The translations under genes were made by a program, and so were the position numbers. From Bacteroides sp. (GTDB taxonomy: Bacteria; Bacteroidota; Bacteroidia; Bacteroidales; Bacteroidaceae): DNA of 50,432 nucleotides. A model generated the notes under the pieces. It worked only from the letters and a program-made list of their open reading frames with translations. It was not told where the DNA came from and made no database searches. Numbering within the stretch: position 1 is the stretch's first letter; each line of letters starts with the position of its first letter. The stretch is taken from assembly GCA_017992695.1 (NCBI GenBank), contig JAGOOC010000013.1, positions 8,830 through 59,261 on the forward strand, written 5' to 3'. Shown in pieces: positions 8,561 through 16,931 of the stretch.

Positions 8561-9780
8561 ACCTGCCTTTCTACATAGCCCGACGTTACCTCTTTTCGAG
8601 AAAGAAGCATAACGCCATCAATATCATTTCCGCCATTTCAGTGTGTGGAGTGGCGTTGGCTACGTTGGCGCTTATCTGTACGCTCTCCGTATTTAATGGC
8701 TTTCAGGATATGGTAGCGGGCTTCTTTACTGCATTCGATCCCGAACTGAAGATTACCATTCGCGAAGGAAAAGTCTTTGATGCACAAGACGCGCGTATTC
8801 AGTCTGTTCGGGCGCTGCCACAGGTAGCTGTCTTTACCCAGACGCTCGAAGAGAATGCCATGGTGCAATACAAGGATCGCCAAACCATGGCTGTCCTCAA
8901 AGGGGTCGAAGATAACTTTGAGAACCTTACCGAGATTGACAGCATACTCTATGGCGCAGGCGAGTTTCTCTTGCACGATGCCATTGTCGATTACGGAGTG
9001 ATGGGTGTGGAGCTTGTTTCTACCTTGGGCACAGGCATTCAATTTGTCGATCCCCTGCAAGTTTACCTGCCTAAGCGGGGTAGTAAAGTCAACATGGGCA
9101 ATCCTGCCGCCTCTTTCAATCACGAATACCTCTATTCGCCCGGCGTAGTCTTTGTAGTCAATCAGCAGAAATACGATAGCCAGTACATCCTTACTTCGCT
9201 CGACTTTATTCGTCGGATGCTCGATTATACCACCGAAGTATCGGCTATCGAGCTCAAACTCAAACCCGATGCTAACCTCTCCTCCGTTAAATCTAAGATA
9301 GAACGACTGCTTGGCGATGATTTTGTGGTGCACGACCGCTACGAGCAGCAGGCCGATGTGTTTCGTATCATGGAGATCGAAAAGCTCATTTCGTACCTCT
9401 TCCTTACCTTTATTTTGATGATTGCCTGTTTCAATGTAATCGGTTCACTTTCAATGCTTATTCTTGATAAAAAAGACGACGTGAAGACCCTTCGCAACCT
9501 CGGCGCTTCCGATCAGCTCATTTCGCGTATCTTCTTGATCGAAGGTCGCTTAATCTCTCTTTTTGGTGCTGTTTTCGGCCTTGTCTTTGGTTTGATTCTA
9601 TGCTTTCTCCAACAACGCTATGGCCTTATCTCCTTAGGTAGTGGAGGAAGTTTCGTGGTCGATGCTTATCCCGTAAGCGTGCATGCCTTGGATGTTGTGA
9701 TTGTCTTTTTCACTGTGCTTGCCGTTGGCTTCCTCTCGGTGTGGTATCCGGTGCGTTATTTGAGTAAACGCTTATTGTAA
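8557..9780 (+). CDS. FtsX-like ABC permease, LolC/LolE type
   Basis: 407 residues with a GTG start inside the rbfA stop (GTGA overlap). Topology fits a MacB/LolCE permease: one membrane segment near residues 20-45 after the NLPFYIARRYLFSRK motif, a large periplasmic domain (about 50-265), then three C-terminal membrane segments with the conserved DKKDDVKTLRNLGASDQLISRIFLIEG-type cytoplasmic loop near 300-330. Family members extract lipoproteins from the inner membrane together with a LolD ATPase. No ATPase is encoded nearby. The last 25 bases overlap the convergent urea transporter gene. Confidence 0.85.
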   Translation: MNLPFYIARRYLFSRKKHNAINIISAISVCGVALATLALICTLSVFNGFQDMVAGFFTAFDPELKITIREGKVFDAQDARIQSVRALPQVAVFTQTLEENAMVQYKDRQTMAVLKGVEDNFENLTEIDSILYGAGEFLLHDAIVDYGVMGVELVSTLGTGIQFVDPLQVYLPKRGSKVNMGNPAASFNHEYLYSPGVVFVVNQQKYDSQYILTSLDFIRRMLDYTTEVSAIELKLKPDANLSSVKSKIERLLGDDFVVHDRYEQQADVFRIMEIEKLISYLFLTFILMIACFNVIGSLSMLILDKKDDVKTLRNLGASDQLISRIFLIEGRLISLFGAVFGLVFGLILCFLQQRYGLISLGSGGSFVVDAYPVSVHALDVVIVFFTVLAVGFLSVWYPVRYLSKRLL

Positions 9781-10631
9781 GTATGAAAATCACGGCAGAT
9801 GATTACTGCCCATACGGAAACTACAAATGGAGCAGTCAGGGTGATAATGCCCCAATGCATACCCAGCAGTTGCAATAAAATGGACAAGAGTATGGAGCAC
9901 ACCGCCCACAATCCCGACTGTACGCTCTTTCCTCCTAAAGCGATCGCGCATAAAACAGCATTGTATCCAACTAATCCGGCATTTAATGCTACATTGTCCG
10001 TCTCCATAAGCAGTGCTACAAAGATCGAAAGCGAAGAAGCCAGCACCACATAAAAAGCATTGATGCGCGAGTTGATGCCTATAGCCAACAGAAAAAACAA
10101 TCCTGCTCCTATCGTATCCCCTTGAAACATCACCTGCCCTATATTCAACGAAAAAGCCGCAAGCAAATCGGGAGATTGTACTACCTCAGCAGCCGAAGAA
10201 GGCAGCAATAAGGAGGGATAGAACCAGTTGCATCCCATCAGCAATATCCATACCGAGAGAATGAAGGGAGCCGTATACCCCGATAGGCGATGTTGAAGAG
10301 TAAACAACCGCGCAATCCAAGTAGATAAGGCCGCGCCAATCACCAAAAGCAACAGAGATAGCCACGTCACCTCCATAAATACCCCAACAGCAATACCCAC
10401 AAGCGTTCCGTTAAACCCATATAGGCCATTCTTTATGTCTTCCCGGCTGTACTTGCAAATCAACGCTGTTAATGTACTGATCACATTGCCCAAAACCGCT
10501 AATAGGGCCAACTGCCAGGAGTTGCATAGAATTCCCACCAACATCAACGCACCCGAGAGTGCATTGTTTTGAAACATCACTTGGCCAATACCACGGCCAA
10601 TACTAAGCAAACCTATTGCTTTATTCATCAT
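9756..10631 (-). CDS. Urea transporter (UT family)
   Basis: 291 residues from the ATG at 10631; an in-frame TTG at 10652 adds seven unsupported residues. Multi-pass inner-membrane protein with the internal duplication typical of UT channels: GQVMFQNNALSGALMLVG near the start and GQVMFQGDTIGAGLFFL in the second half, each followed by an NGLYGFNGTLVGIAVG / NAGLVGYNAVLCAIALGG element that lines the pore. Expected role is facilitated urea uptake. No urease genes lie in the window. Monocistronic by appearance, with its 3' end overlapping the convergent permease gene by 25 bases. Confidence 0.88.
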   Translation of the reverse strand: MMNKAIGLLSIGRGIGQVMFQNNALSGALMLVGILCNSWQLALLAVLGNVISTLTALICKYSREDIKNGLYGFNGTLVGIAVGVFMEVTWLSLLLLVIGAALSTWIARLFTLQHRLSGYTAPFILSVWILLMGCNWFYPSLLLPSSAAEVVQSPDLLAAFSLNIGQVMFQGDTIGAGLFFLLAIGINSRINAFYVVLASSLSIFVALLMETDNVALNAGLVGYNAVLCAIALGGKSVQSGLWAVCSILLSILLQLLGMHWGIITLTAPFVVSVWAVIICRDFHTYNKRLLK

Positions 10632-10735
10632 ATTCACTTTTTTCGAACACAAAAGGACTTTTACTAATTAGATTTAACCTGATTCTATTGAGTAAATCAC
10701 ACTATCAACCTATATATGAGCCGGCAGATACAAGT

Positions 10736-13700
10736 TTAATCTTTTGTAAAGAAATCCGCCATTAGTTCGGCTTGCTTCAAAACAGTCTCAATGGCCTTAG
10801 CTTGTTTATCGGGTGGATAGCCCCATCTTGTGAGTGTACGTTTTACCAATACCATTAGTTTCGCTCTTGCACTTTCTCTAATTGTCCAATCTATTGTTGC
10901 GTTTGCTCTAACTTTTTCGGTAATCTCTCTTGCTATTTGTTTTAGTTGCTCATCACCCAGAATCAGTACCGCACTGTCGTTTACTTCCAGCGCATTGTAA
11001 AAAGCAACTTCATCATTGGTTAATCCTAGTTGTTCACCTTCTTTGTCGGCTTCTTTAATTTCCTTTGCTATATCGATAAGTTCCTGAATTATTTCAGCCG
11101 TTGTAAGTAGATTATTCTGATACCGTTTGATCGCACCTTCCAACATTTCCAATAACTTCTTGCTTTTTACGAGATTGGTCTTCGAGCGTGTTCTTATTTC
11201 GTCATTCAACAATTTCTTCAACAATTCCAACGCCAAATTTTGGTGTTTCATCCCTTTTACTTCCTGAAGGAATTCATCCGAAAGTACTTCTAATCCTGAT
11301 ATTTCGGGTTTATCTATTCCTGCTGCCTCAAAAATATCAATTACTTTGTCCGAACTTAACGCTTCATCAACAATCTGTTTGATGGCTGTTTCAATTTCAA
11401 TGTCCGATTTCCCTGTTCCGCTTCCTGTTCCTTCAAATTTCACAAGTCTGGCTTTTACCGCTTGAAAGAAAGCGATATCATCTTTGATTTTTATTGCTCT
11501 TTCATCTGGAATTGACAATGCAAAGGCTTGACTCAACAAACTTACTTCCCTAATAAAACGAGTTTTTCCATCTTCCAAACCTAAAATATGTTCTTCGGTT
11601 TGCAATATGATAGACAACTTCTCTTTCGCATCAACATGAAAAAAACGCTTGTAGTTGAACTTAAAGCTATTGGCATAATAGGCTTGGGGTTCTTCGGCAA
11701 CTATATCACGCTGTGTTTTTGCTTTCTCATTAAAAAACTGCTGAACGACTTCGTATTTTTCATTCATCAATTCAATTGCCTTTTCAATATTCAAGGTTGG
11801 TTGACCTTTCCCCCCGGCATCGGAATAAAAAGAAAGTGCCTTTTTTAGGTCATTTGCTATTCCCAAATAGTCAACGATTAACCCTCCCGGCTTGTCTTTG
11901 TAAACACGGTTAACCCTTGCGATGGCTTGCATTAGGTTATGTCCTTTCATAGGTTTATCAATGTACAAGGTATTCAAACAAGGTGCATCAAAGCCTGTGA
12001 GCCACATATCGCAAACAATCACCAGTTTCAATGCATCGTTTTCATCTTTCATTCTGTCCGAAAGTATTTTCCGTTCCGATTTAGTGGTTCGCATATACTT
12101 TGGAATAACCAAAGCCGTTGGATCTTCCTCGTCATATTCTATTTTATCTGACGATGAAGAAGTCATAACTACTTTCAGCACCCCTTTATTTAAATCGTCA
12201 TCATGCCATTCGGGTCTTACTGAAATGATTTCTTTGTATAATTCAGCTGCAATTCTACGGCTCATAGCCACAATCATAGCCTTACCTTCAAATACTTTCT
12301 GCCGTTGCTCAAAGTGACTTACAATATCGTTGGTTAAGTTCCGTAACCGCCTGTTACTTCCAACGATGGATTCTAAGGTTGTCCATTTTGCTTTCGCTTT
12401 TTGTTGCTCCGAAACTTCATTGTCTTCTTCTAAACTCTCTTCAAATTCTTTTATTAATCGTTTGCCTTCTTCATCCAGATTCACCTTTGCCAAACGACTT
12501 TCGTAATAAATCCGAACCGTTGCACCATCGGCAACTGCTTGTGAAATATCATACACATCCACATACTGTCCAAAAACCTGTGGCGTATTGATATCCGTTC
12601 CTTCAATAGGCGTTCCTGTAAAACCAATATAAGTAGCATTGGGCAAAGCATCGCGCATGTATTTGGCAAAACCATAGGCAATACGTTCCCCAATTTTCTC
12701 TTTGGTTTCTTTGTCTTTTATTTCTTTGATGGATGCTTCAAAGCCGTATTGTGTACGGTGGGCTTCGTCCGCAATAACCACTATGTTTCTTCGGTCTGAA
12801 AGTTGGTTGTAAACAGATTTACTTTTTTCGGGCAAGAACTTCTGAATGGTGGCAAATACAATTCCACCGCTTGCTACCTCTAACAATTCTTTTAAACTTT
12901 CACGGTCTTTTGCCTGAACAGGTTCTTGCCGTAATAATTGTTTAGAGTCGAAAAAAGTTTCGAAAAGCTGATCGTCCAGATCATTACGGTCGGTAATGAC
13001 TAAAATGGTGGGATTTTGCATTTCGGGTGCAGTTATTAGCTTGCCCGAATAAAAAACCATGCTTAAACTTTTGCCCGAGCCCTGTGTGTGCCAAACCACG
13101 CCACCACGTTTATCGCCGTTTACACCCGATGCGATGATGGAGGATTGCACTGCTTTGTTTACAGCATAATATTGATGATATGCCGCCAGTTTCTTAACGG
13201 TTTCTATTTGTGTAATGCCTGTTTTGGCATCTTCTTTTTTATTCTTTTCAAAAACAATAAAATTGCGAACTAAATCCAACAGGGTAGCAGGGTTCAACAT
13301 TCCTTTGATAAGTATATCCAGCTGTGGAGCGAAACGTGAAGCTTCCTTTTTACCGTCTGCCGTTTTCCAAGCCATGTAACGGCTTAACCCTGCCGACAAA
13401 CTACCTGCTTTACATTCGTGACCATCGGATATGACACACAAGGCATTGTAGGTAAATAAACTTGGGATAGTAGCTTTGTAGGTTTGCAATTGGTCAAACG
13501 CTTTTCGGATGGTGGCGTTTTCGTCGGTTGCATTTTTTAGCTCTATGATTACCAACGGAATGCCGTTTATAAATAATAGAATGTCGGGACGCTTGTTTTG
13601 GTTTTTCTCAACGATAATGTATTGATTCACGCATAGAAACGCATTGTTCATTGGATCCTCAAAATCGATCAATGCTACTTCGTAACTACGTTCAAAACCA

Positions 13701-14011
13701 TTTTTCTGATAGGGAATCTTTACTGTCTCCACCAATAGCCGATGAAAAGTTTCGTTGTTGTGCAACAATTCGGGCGAATAAATGCGCAATACCTTTTGAA
13801 TAGCTTGCTCTTGCGCATCTTGCGGAATATCGGGATTCAAGATAGCAACCGCTTTGCGCAACCGATCAATAAGAATAATCTGTTCAAAATTTTCTCTTTC
13901 AGCTTGCTCTGCTCCGGGTGCAATAGCCAAACCATGCACATACTCCCAACCAACAGATTGAAGCACTTCTATGGCAAAAGTTTCTATTTTATCTTCGGTG
14001 ATTGGTTTCAT
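10736..14011 (-). CDS. hsdR: Type I restriction enzyme R subunit
   Basis: 1091 residues, a normal HsdR. It supplies the ATP-dependent translocase and nuclease of the R2M2S complex. Seen: N-terminal PD-(D/E)xK nuclease with RPDILLF (141-147) and IIELKN (155-160), SF2 motor with Walker A TQGSGKS (309-315), DEAH box IADEAHRT (413-420) and motif III-like GFTGTP (463-468), then a helical C-terminus that should contact HsdM/HsdS. No frameshift is visible. It is the last gene of the operon, separated from hsdM and hsdS by five accessory genes. The first 31 bases, including the start codon, are duplicated at 15569-15599. By eye the region is more AT-rich than its flanks. Confidence 0.95.
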   Translation of the reverse strand: MKPITEDKIETFAIEVLQSVGWEYVHGLAIAPGAEQAERENFEQIILIDRLRKAVAILNPDIPQDAQEQAIQKVLRIYSPELLHNNETFHRLLVETVKIPYQKNGFERSYEVALIDFEDPMNNAFLCVNQYIIVEKNQNKRPDILLFINGIPLVIIELKNATDENATIRKAFDQLQTYKATIPSLFTYNALCVISDGHECKAGSLSAGLSRYMAWKTADGKKEASRFAPQLDILIKGMLNPATLLDLVRNFIVFEKNKKEDAKTGITQIETVKKLAAYHQYYAVNKAVQSSIIASGVNGDKRGGVVWHTQGSGKSLSMVFYSGKLITAPEMQNPTILVITDRNDLDDQLFETFFDSKQLLRQEPVQAKDRESLKELLEVASGGIVFATIQKFLPEKSKSVYNQLSDRRNIVVIADEAHRTQYGFEASIKEIKDKETKEKIGERIAYGFAKYMRDALPNATYIGFTGTPIEGTDINTPQVFGQYVDVYDISQAVADGATVRIYYESRLAKVNLDEEGKRLIKEFEESLEEDNEVSEQQKAKAKWTTLESIVGSNRRLRNLTNDIVSHFEQRQKVFEGKAMIVAMSRRIAAELYKEIISVRPEWHDDDLNKGVLKVVMTSSSSDKIEYDEEDPTALVIPKYMRTTKSERKILSDRMKDENDALKLVIVCDMWLTGFDAPCLNTLYIDKPMKGHNLMQAIARVNRVYKDKPGGLIVDYLGIANDLKKALSFYSDAGGKGQPTLNIEKAIELMNEKYEVVQQFFNEKAKTQRDIVAEEPQAYYANSFKFNYKRFFHVDAKEKLSIILQTEEHILGLEDGKTRFIREVSLLSQAFALSIPDERAIKIKDDIAFFQAVKARLVKFEGTGSGTGKSDIEIETAIKQIVDEALSSDKVIDIFEAAGIDKPEISGLEVLSDEFLQEVKGMKHQNLALELLKKLLNDEIRTRSKTNLVKSKKLLEMLEGAIKRYQNNLLTTAEIIQELIDIAKEIKEADKEGEQLGLTNDEVAFYNALEVNDSAVLILGDEQLKQIAREITEKVRANATIDWTIRESARAKLMVLVKRTLTRWGYPPDKQAKAIETVLKQAELMADFFTKD
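13981..14011 (-). repeat. Direct repeat copy A (hsdR start)
   Basis: 31 bases covering the hsdR start codon and first ten codons. Identical to 15569-15599; the pair flanks the higBA cassette. Confidence 0.9.
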
Positions 14012-14030
14012 CGTAATTTGTTTTAGATTT

Positions 14031-15125
14031 TTAGTTGTCTAACGTTATTGACTCAAATAGCTTTCTGCCAAACGTGTAAGGTATGTATCCTTTGTGTTGT
14101 AACCTTCCAACAATAATCGCCGGATGTGTGTTGAATTTCTGTGCGAACATTCGCACACTCATCTCATTCAATGGAATTGCAGCCAATATCTCTTTTTCTT
14201 CTTCTTCAGATAATGTCCACTTTACGGCGAAACTGTCCGCTTGCAATTCCTTATCGTTTGTTTTGTCAGGATATTCAATGTTTTCTAAGAAAATATCTTT
14301 TTTCCCATGCAACAATATATGTCCAGCTTCGTGGAAAAAAGTAAACCAAAAAGCATCATTACGCTTATATCTACCCGTTAATTGAATAAAGGGCGTGTCA
14401 TTGAGCCAACGTGTAGAACCATTGATGGGAGCCTTAGGCAAACAAGGCGTATAAACAACTTTGACGCCTGCGCCTAAACAAATGGATTGCAACTGCATAA
14501 AGAAATCGGCAGGTTGCTTAGCCATTAGGGTTTTTATTTTAGGCAGTATCTCTTTAAAGTTTTTTTCTGAATAATTGTTTGTAGGAAGTTCTGCAGCCTG
14601 CAATTCGCCTTTGCGCAACCAGGCCGAAATAGCATAAGGTTCATTCGTATGCGCAAGCGAAATACGAAATGCAACTTTTAACTCCTGATTGAAATAATAA
14701 TCTCGCCATGCAGCAGGGCTACCAATACTGAAAAAAGAAAGTAAGGCTGTTGTTTTTTCTTCAATGCTAGCAGTAGCCGGCAACCAGCCCTTTTTTATCA
14801 TGTCGGAAATAGGAAATAATTTGGCCCATTCAACCGATTGAGCAATCATTTCATTTCTCTTTTTGCGAGCGATAAATTCATCATAGCTACGCTGGCTATT
14901 CATCCAAAAATGTGCAGGAATTTTGGTTACACTTTCAAATAGAACTGCCATGTCAGGAGTAAGAGCACTATCGCCTTTAATTACAGCAATGATTGTTTTT
15001 TCGGGTTTGCCGGTGCGTATGGAAAATTCTTTCGGTCCCATATTCATTTCTTCCAATTTTTCAGCCAAGGTTTCACCCGGATGAAAAACAATTTGTGGGA
15101 AGTATTGATTTCTCTTTATTTCCAT
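14031..15125 (-). CDS. higA: HigA-type HTH antitoxin fused to ImmA/IrrE metallopeptidase domain
   Basis: 364 residues. Residues 10-75 are an XRE/HigA helix-turn-helix (HPGETLAEKLEEMNMGPKEF, GKPEKTI), followed by a linker and a C-terminal ImmA/IrrE-type zinc peptidase with HEAGH at 265-269 and a downstream acidic ligand region (ELQADSFAVKW, about 293-303). Expected to neutralise and autoregulate the upstream HigB-like toxin. The protease domain recalls regulators that cleave repressors under stress, such as ImmA and IrrE, so it could couple toxin control to a signal (inference). Starts 12 bases after the higB stop, and hsdR begins 19 bases after its end. Confidence 0.85.
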   Translation of the reverse strand: MEIKRNQYFPQIVFHPGETLAEKLEEMNMGPKEFSIRTGKPEKTIIAVIKGDSALTPDMAVLFESVTKIPAHFWMNSQRSYDEFIARKKRNEMIAQSVEWAKLFPISDMIKKGWLPATASIEEKTTALLSFFSIGSPAAWRDYYFNQELKVAFRISLAHTNEPYAISAWLRKGELQAAELPTNNYSEKNFKEILPKIKTLMAKQPADFFMQLQSICLGAGVKVVYTPCLPKAPINGSTRWLNDTPFIQLTGRYKRNDAFWFTFFHEAGHILLHGKKDIFLENIEYPDKTNDKELQADSFAVKWTLSEEEEKEILAAIPLNEMSVRMFAQKFNTHPAIIVGRLQHKGYIPYTFGRKLFESITLDN

Positions 15126-15137
15126 GGTAGTGTATTT

Positions 15138-15473
15138 TTATTCGTGATAATCGGTAATCTCAATTATTTCAACGCCTTTTATTTCAAACCAGATATATTT
15201 ACCTGCTGCATCGGTGGGTATAGGGTGCTCGTGTGCTTCCAATATTAATCTGTAAGGTTGATCCAAGTCACAAGCCCATTGCCCTTTTCTATCTCCCTTT
15301 AGTTCGTGGTATTTTCCCGGTAAGTTTCTAACATCTTCAAGTGTTTCTGCTTTGGCTAAATCACCTAAGCGTATATTGTAAAGTTTGGCTCTTTGCTGAC
15401 CCATCACTTTCTGACACTTTCTATAGTCATTTGCCAGTTTTTCGAGTTTTTTATTATCAAATGTTATTTCCAC
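15138..15473 (-). CDS. higB: HigB/RelE-type toxin
   Basis: 111 residues with a GTG start (no ATG nearby in frame). RelE/ParE-fold mRNA interferase of the HigB type. Seen: a helical N-terminus (NKKLEKLANDYRKCQKVMG), the beta-sheet core GKYHELKGDRKGQWACDLDQPYRLIL with the basic residues expected in the active site, and a C-terminal IIEITDYHE. Such toxins cleave mRNA on the ribosome. The order toxin-antitoxin is that of HigBA. A -7 promoter box ends only two bases before the start codon, so it may have its own, possibly leaderless, transcript. Confidence 0.85.
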   Translation of the reverse strand: MEITFDNKKLEKLANDYRKCQKVMGQQRAKLYNIRLGDLAKAETLEDVRNLPGKYHELKGDRKGQWACDLDQPYRLILEAHEHPIPTDAAGKYIWFEIKGVEIIEITDYHE

Positions 15474-15475
15474 TG

Positions 15476-15483
15476 CAAAGGTA
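15476..15483 (-). promoter_or_regulatory. -7 box immediately before higB
   Basis: TACCTTTG on the minus strand, exact consensus, two bases before the GTG start. If used, transcription would begin at or just inside the start codon. Confidence 0.4.
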
Positions 15484-15497
15484 TTACTTATTTTGAC

Positions 15498-15512
15498 TTA
15501 CAGTATATGTAA
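15498..15512. promoter_or_regulatory. Candidate HigA operator
   Basis: TTACA-GTATA-TGTAA, a 5-base-arm inverted repeat placed about 15-30 bases upstream of the higB -7 box, where an autoregulating HTH antitoxin would bind. Short, so it could be chance. Confidence 0.3.
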
Positions 15513-15568
15513 CCCGTATTATTGCGATAAATTAACTATGTCGCTTTATATCAGTTGTTTTGCAAAGT

Positions 15569-15599
15569 TTTCTATTTTATCTTCGGTGATTGGTTTCAT
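15569..15599 (-). pseudogene. hsdR: Remnant of the original hsdR 5' end
   Basis: Exact 31-base copy of the hsdR start, beginning with an ATG at 15599 one base after the DUF1828/1829 stop. Reading on gives MKPITEDKIENFAKQLI and then a stop, against MKPITEDKIETFAIEVL in intact hsdR. Identity ends after about 14 codons. It marks where hsdR began before the higBA cassette was inserted. Confidence 0.85.
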
Positions 15600-15600
15600 G

Positions 15601-16383
15601 CTATGCAATAAGCTTTTCAATCATTTCTTGTTGATACCTTTGATCCCATAAAATAATTTCAGAGCCTTTACTTTCCAATGCATCTAAGTATTCTTGCTTA
15701 ATATCCTTGTCGATATTGTTTACAATTGCCAATCCTTTTAATTCTTTGCCGGATATTTTCTCTCTTACTCCTTTTATATCGTCCCACCCAAACAGAAAAT
15801 TAGGTACATTTATTTTATTCAAAGAATTAAAAGATTTGATAACCAATTCTTTGTTTCTACCTGCAATTTGAAAATCGAATGTAAATTCTATTCCCGTAGC
15901 GCCTTTAGCGATAAACTGAGGAGTGTAAATGATATTTTGTTCATCGAGATAAGCTTTTACATCTTCTTTAAAAATAGATGACACTGTATGTTTAGCCATC
16001 ATTTCCATATCAGATATTTCAGAAATAGCACAAATTAGGTTGTGCTTTTTCTGATGAAAATCTTTTTCATTTCCAACCGTTTGAAGTTCATTCCCAATTA
16101 ATGCAACTCCATAATTTAACAAAACCATTTCCAACCATTCTTTACGCTTTGGAGAACGTAAAATTGGAGCACCCACCAGTTCAAGGTTAGACAGGGTCAA
16201 ACCATCGTCTGAAAGCGTCACTTTGCTACCATCCATTTTTGCGTATATCTCAATGTTGTCGTTAAACAAACCGATAAACGGCGTGGTTATCACAAACCAA
16301 CCGGTTTGCTCATCTTTGTTTACAATGGTTTTATCTCGTAACCAATTGTAATACTCATTTATGCTGTTGTCTATCCAGCTCAT
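15601..16383 (-). CDS. DUF1828/DUF1829-type protein
   Basis: 260 residues. The N-terminal half (about 25-100; TPFIGLFNDNIEIYAK, VTLSDDGLTLSNLELVG) resembles DUF1828 and the C-terminal half (about 150-245; IEFTFDFQIAGRNKELVIKSF, GLAIVNNIDKD) resembles DUF1829. The second half, with a core beta-sheet and conserved Asp/Glu/Lys, could be a nuclease-like fold, but I cannot show a catalytic motif. The domains occur in phage- and R-M-linked loci (recalled, not searched). Its start overlaps the stop of the DUF6978-like gene by four bases, which implies a two-gene unit. The stop is one base from the relic hsdR ATG. Confidence 0.7.
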   Translation of the reverse strand: MSWIDNSINEYYNWLRDKTIVNKDEQTGWFVITTPFIGLFNDNIEIYAKMDGSKVTLSDDGLTLSNLELVGAPILRSPKRKEWLEMVLLNYGVALIGNELQTVGNEKDFHQKKHNLICAISEISDMEMMAKHTVSSIFKEDVKAYLDEQNIIYTPQFIAKGATGIEFTFDFQIAGRNKELVIKSFNSLNKINVPNFLFGWDDIKGVREKISGKELKGLAIVNNIDKDIKQEYLDALESKGSEIILWDQRYQQEMIEKLIA

Positions 16384-16913
16384 AATAACTGCTTGTTAAT
16401 TGTAATTGCCGTTTCGATATTTATAGTTTTGGCAAACTGAAGAATAATTTCGGCAAATGTACCATTAAAATCATCATCTTCGCTTATTTCTTTTATTTTA
16501 AAATCATCATTTATTATAGGTATTGCCCATGCAAGAGGTTTATAACCATCGATATGGTAATGAACGTGATGTTCTTTGTTTGTGAACTCCTTACCTGCAA
16601 AAGCGTGAAATTTCTCAGGCAGAAATGGCGAAATTGATTCAGGATTTTTATGTCCACTATTGTAATCAACACGCAATAACCCTATTTTACTTTCATTTTC
16701 TTGACAATGAAAATTCAACCGAATGCTGTGCTTCTTACTTTGACTAATTTCAAATAAAAAAGTAAAATCATCATCTTTATCTGACAATAATTCGAACTTT
16801 TCGTTGAGGGGAAACTTCTGACTTATTGTCAATTTCTCCAGTATCTGACTATTTTTAACTATCTTTTTAGGTAGTTTAAGCAGATACTCTGCTTGTTCGT
16901 TTGATATTTTCAT
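16380..16913 (-). CDS. DUF6978-like protein, partner of the DUF1828/1829 gene
   Basis: 177 residues, no signal peptide or membrane segment. The region KKHSIRLNFHCQENESKIGLLRVDYNSGHKNP followed by HVHYHIDGYKPLAWAIPI is rich in His and aromatic residues; a conserved His cluster (HHVHYH, about 114-119) could bind metal or nucleotide. I recall it as a DUF6978-like family that co-occurs with DUF1828/1829 proteins; function is unknown. Begins 18 bases after the hsdS stop and overlaps the next gene by four bases, so it is part of the R-M transcript. Confidence 0.6.
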   Translation of the reverse strand: MKISNEQAEYLLKLPKKIVKNSQILEKLTISQKFPLNEKFELLSDKDDDFTFLFEISQSKKHSIRLNFHCQENESKIGLLRVDYNSGHKNPESISPFLPEKFHAFAGKEFTNKEHHVHYHIDGYKPLAWAIPIINDDFKIKEISEDDDFNGTFAEIILQFAKTINIETAITINKQLL

Positions 16914-16931
16914 AGTATGATGATTTTCTTT

